Shown piece by piece: positions 62,235 to 64,000 of a DNA stretch of 64,000 nt; the first letter of the stretch is position 1, and each line of letters starts with the position of its first letter. The DNA comes from TMP-86 sp964247385. Its GTDB lineage: Bacteria > Pseudomonadota > Gammaproteobacteria > Steroidobacterales > Steroidobacteraceae. A program made the position numbers and the translations under genes. The DNA lies in assembly GCA_964247385.1 (NCBI GenBank), contig CAXTUB010000003.1, forward strand, positions 1-64,000, in the 5' to 3' direction. The notes beneath the pieces were generated by a model that had not been told where the DNA came from, ran no database searches, and saw only the letters and a list, made by a program, of their open reading frames with translations.

Positions 62235-64000
62235 TCAGTTAGTCAAGAACGCTTCGAGCTCGCTCAGGTAGGGTTGGTAATGGCGCCACTGATCCAACCC
62301 CTCACGATAGATGGGCCGCCGCACCTGCTCCGAGCTGGCCGTGCGAACGCTTCTTTCGTTCTCGTGAAATGCAAGACACCGAGGCTCGAACTCGAGACCG
62401 AGAAAATCCAGCAATCGACGCACGTTGGCTTCGAGGTTTGTCACCAAGTCCTCGTGCTGAACGCGCAGCACCTTCTCTGGAAGCACCCGGTTCCAATGGG
62501 CCATCACCCGGATGTAGGCGCGGTAATAACGCGCGATGTCCTCCAAGCTGTAAGTGAATTCTTGCCCGGAAGCGAATAGCTGCTTGAAGTTGCTGAAGCA
62601 GCATGCCATGGGCTCGCGCCGCGCGTCGATGATCTTCGCATTCGGCAGCAGCAGATGAATCAAGCCGATGTGGCGGAAGTTGTTCGGCAGTTTGTCGATG
62701 AAGTACGGTTTCGCCGCTGCTTGCTGGCGATACGCGCGGGTGTCGCTCAAGTAATTTTCGCCCAGACGCTGCGCATCCGCGCGCTCGAGCTCGAGCAGCA
62801 CCTTGGGATACTTGAGTCCCGCACGCTCCTCGCGTCCGTTGAGCCGCAGCACCAAGCGCGGAATGTCCGCAAGCTCCATGGTGCCTTCGATGAGCGAATG
62901 TGAGGCGAGAATCTGTTCGATGAGCGTCGAGCCCGCGCGCGGCAGGCCCACGATGAAAATTGGATCGCCCGCCGCGCAGCCCCAACCACGCCGAGCGGCG
63001 AAGAACTCCCGGGTGCAGACCTCTTCTTGCGCCAGCAGCGTACGCTCGAGCTCGTTTGAGTCATAGACCGCCTCGCGCCTTTTGATCTCGTTGCCGCGCG
63101 CATACATGGCGAATGACTCCGCATATTCGCCGCGATCTTCGAGGGCTTTGCCGAGCGCAAAAGACAAATGGAATCGATCCACACTGGACAACGAATCGCT
63201 CTGCTGTTGAGCGCGCATGCGCGCGATTTCTTCGTCGGTGAAACGATAGGTCTTCAGATTCGCCAAGCTCCAGTAGGCATCACCGTAGTTGGGACGCACC
63301 TGCGCCGCGCGGCGATACGCCTCGATCGCTTCCTGTGGACGACCCATGGTCTTGAGAGAGTGCGCCACGGACAAATGCAGCTCGGAATCGTTCGGGCTTT
63401 CTCGCACGAGATCGCGATAGATCTTCAGTGCCTGCTCATGACGTCCGAGCCCTACGAGCGCGTTGGCCTCGAGCGTGCAATATGCGCGGTTCTCATGGTC
63501 GATCGCCACGAGCTTGCCTACTTCTCCCAGCGCCTGAGTAAATTTCTGCCGTTGAATCAACACTTGCGCGTAATCGAACCGCGCCGCGTGATAATCCGGC
63601 GCGAACGTCAATACACTCTCCAGCAGAAAATCGGCGTCGTCCAAAATCTCCAGCTTCATGCCGATTTGCGCAAGCAGACGCATGGCCTCGATGTGATCCC
63701 CGTGCGACCGCAGGAATTGCCGCACCACCCGTTCCGCACCGTAAGGGTCGCCTTCCGAAAACATATTGGTGGCCGCGACCACCGCGGCCGGGAGCTTCGC
63801 AAGTTTGGCGGCATTCTCTTTCGCAAGTTTTGCCGCTGCCTCGTCGCCACATTCCGCGTACAACTCGCTCAGCGCATTCCAACTTGCCGCAAGCGTCGAG
63901 TTGAGCGACACCGCATGCTCGTATGCTCGAGCGGCCGCGGCCGCTTCGCCAACACTTCGAAGGCAATGACCGCGCTCTTGGAACAGCCGGCCGTAGCTGG
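62235..64000 (-). CDS. TPR-repeat sulfotransferase, 5' end outside window
   Basis: N-terminal tetratricopeptide repeats (A-L-K-I-Y-R-D-L-V, E-A-I-E-A-Y-R-R-A-A-Q-V-R-P-N-Y-G-D-A) precede a sulfotransferase domain with the PAPS 5'-phosphosulfate loop P-R-A-G-S-T-L-I-E and later N-F-R-H-I-G and D-A-R-R-E-P. The frame stays open with TPR-like sequence (Y-G-R-L-F-Q-E-R-G-H, E-A-A-A-A-A-R-A-Y-E-H-A) up to 64000, so the gene continues; the internal GTG at 63911 is not the start. Acceptor unknown, possibly protein or polysaccharide. Family is common in Steroidobacter- and Xanthomonas-like bacteria. Confidence 0.85.
   Translation of the reverse strand, partial: SYGRLFQERGHCLRSVGEAAAAARAYEHAVSLNSTLAASWNALSELYAECGDEAAAKLAKENAAKLAKLPAAVVAATNMFSEGDPYGAERVVRQFLRSHGDHIEAMRLLAQIGMKLEILDDADFLLESVLTFAPDYHAARFDYAQVLIQRQKFTQALGEVGKLVAIDHENRAYCTLEANALVGLGRHEQALKIYRDLVRESPNDSELHLSVAHSLKTMGRPQEAIEAYRRAAQVRPNYGDAYWSLANLKTYRFTDEEIARMRAQQQSDSLSSVDRFHLSFALGKALEDRGEYAESFAMYARGNEIKRREAVYDSNELERTLLAQEEVCTREFFAARRGWGCAAGDPIFIVGLPRAGSTLIEQILASHSLIEGTMELADIPRLVLRLNGREERAGLKYPKVLLELERADAQRLGENYLSDTRAYRQQAAAKPYFIDKLPNNFRHIGLIHLLLPNAKIIDARREPMACCFSNFKQLFASGQEFTYSLEDIARYYRAYIRVMAHWNRVLPEKVLRVQHEDLVTNLEANVRRLLDFLGLEFEPRCLAFHENERSVRTASSEQVRRPIYREGLDQWRHYQPYLSELEAFLTN

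Overview
The window is a dense, GC-rich (roughly 60-65% by eye) stretch of bacterial chromosome. It is almost entirely conserved housekeeping genes and has no rRNA, CRISPR array or insertion sequence that I can see. Gene content and order (recJ-prfB-lysS beside an RpfE-type gene; rpsB-tsf-pyrH-frr-uppS-cdsA-dxr-rseP-bamA-skp-lpxD-fabZ-lpxA-lpxB-rnhB-dnaE-accA; map-glnD-dapD; phoB-phoR-phoU-pst; yoaA-tsaB) point to a gammaproteobacterium. My inference is a Xanthomonadales/Nevskiales/Steroidobacterales-like lineage, because of the RpfE gene, the fused ispDF, GTP-type PEP carboxykinase and high GC. A Gram-negative envelope is certain (LpxA/B/D, KdsA, BamA, Skp, a porin).

Layout. 1-800: sdhC-sdhD and the first codons of sdhA (minus). 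862-1818: ygfZ (plus). 1768-7136: rpfE-recJ-prfB-lysS (minus), prfB carrying the RF2 programmed +1 frameshift. 7152-7538: a Mth938-like gene, then about 400 bp of AT-rich non-coding DNA. 7950-9379: surE-pcm (minus). 9570-10953: an Smr-domain gene and an SDR oxidoreductase on the plus strand. 11023-36948: a 26-kb minus-strand block running rpsB to ispDF (translation factors, pyrimidine synthesis, isoprenoids, phospholipids, outer-membrane assembly, lipid A, replication, fatty-acid synthesis, enolase/KDO/CTP), stitched by many 4-base stop/start overlaps. 37118-41416: map-glnD-dapD (plus). 41457-52546: a nearly complete phosphate-starvation cluster, phoB-phoR-phoU, dsbB, dapE, pstS-porin-pstC-pstA-pstB (minus). 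52661-55860: a DUF11-type exported protein, yoaA and tsaB (minus). 55903-57675: pckG (plus). 57724-59796: an adenylate cyclase-FHA protein and dusA (minus). 59797-60271: non-coding DNA holding the 3' fragment of a DnaQ-like exonuclease. 60272-62143: a Tat-exported ThDP-dependent enzyme. 62235-64000: a TPR-sulfotransferase running off the window end.

The most interesting signals are regulatory. I see three PhoB-box candidates: a triple 11-bp repeat before pstS, a box with an ideally spaced -10 before phoB that implies an almost leaderless phoB mRNA, and a perfect consensus box (CTGTCAT-4-CTGTCAT) sitting on the start codon of pckG, which would tie gluconeogenesis to phosphate status. Several genes have a -10-like hexamer 5-7 bases before the start codon, suggesting leaderless transcripts. 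The tsf terminator carries the only visible Shine-Dalgarno of pyrH in its 3' arm. Protein oddities include an alanine-rich N-terminal extension on PstB, a long C-terminal tail on ribosomal protein S2, a cyclase with His in place of the transition-state Asn, and a twin-arginine signal on a pyruvate-oxidase-like enzyme. I did not find a clearly undescribed multi-gene system.
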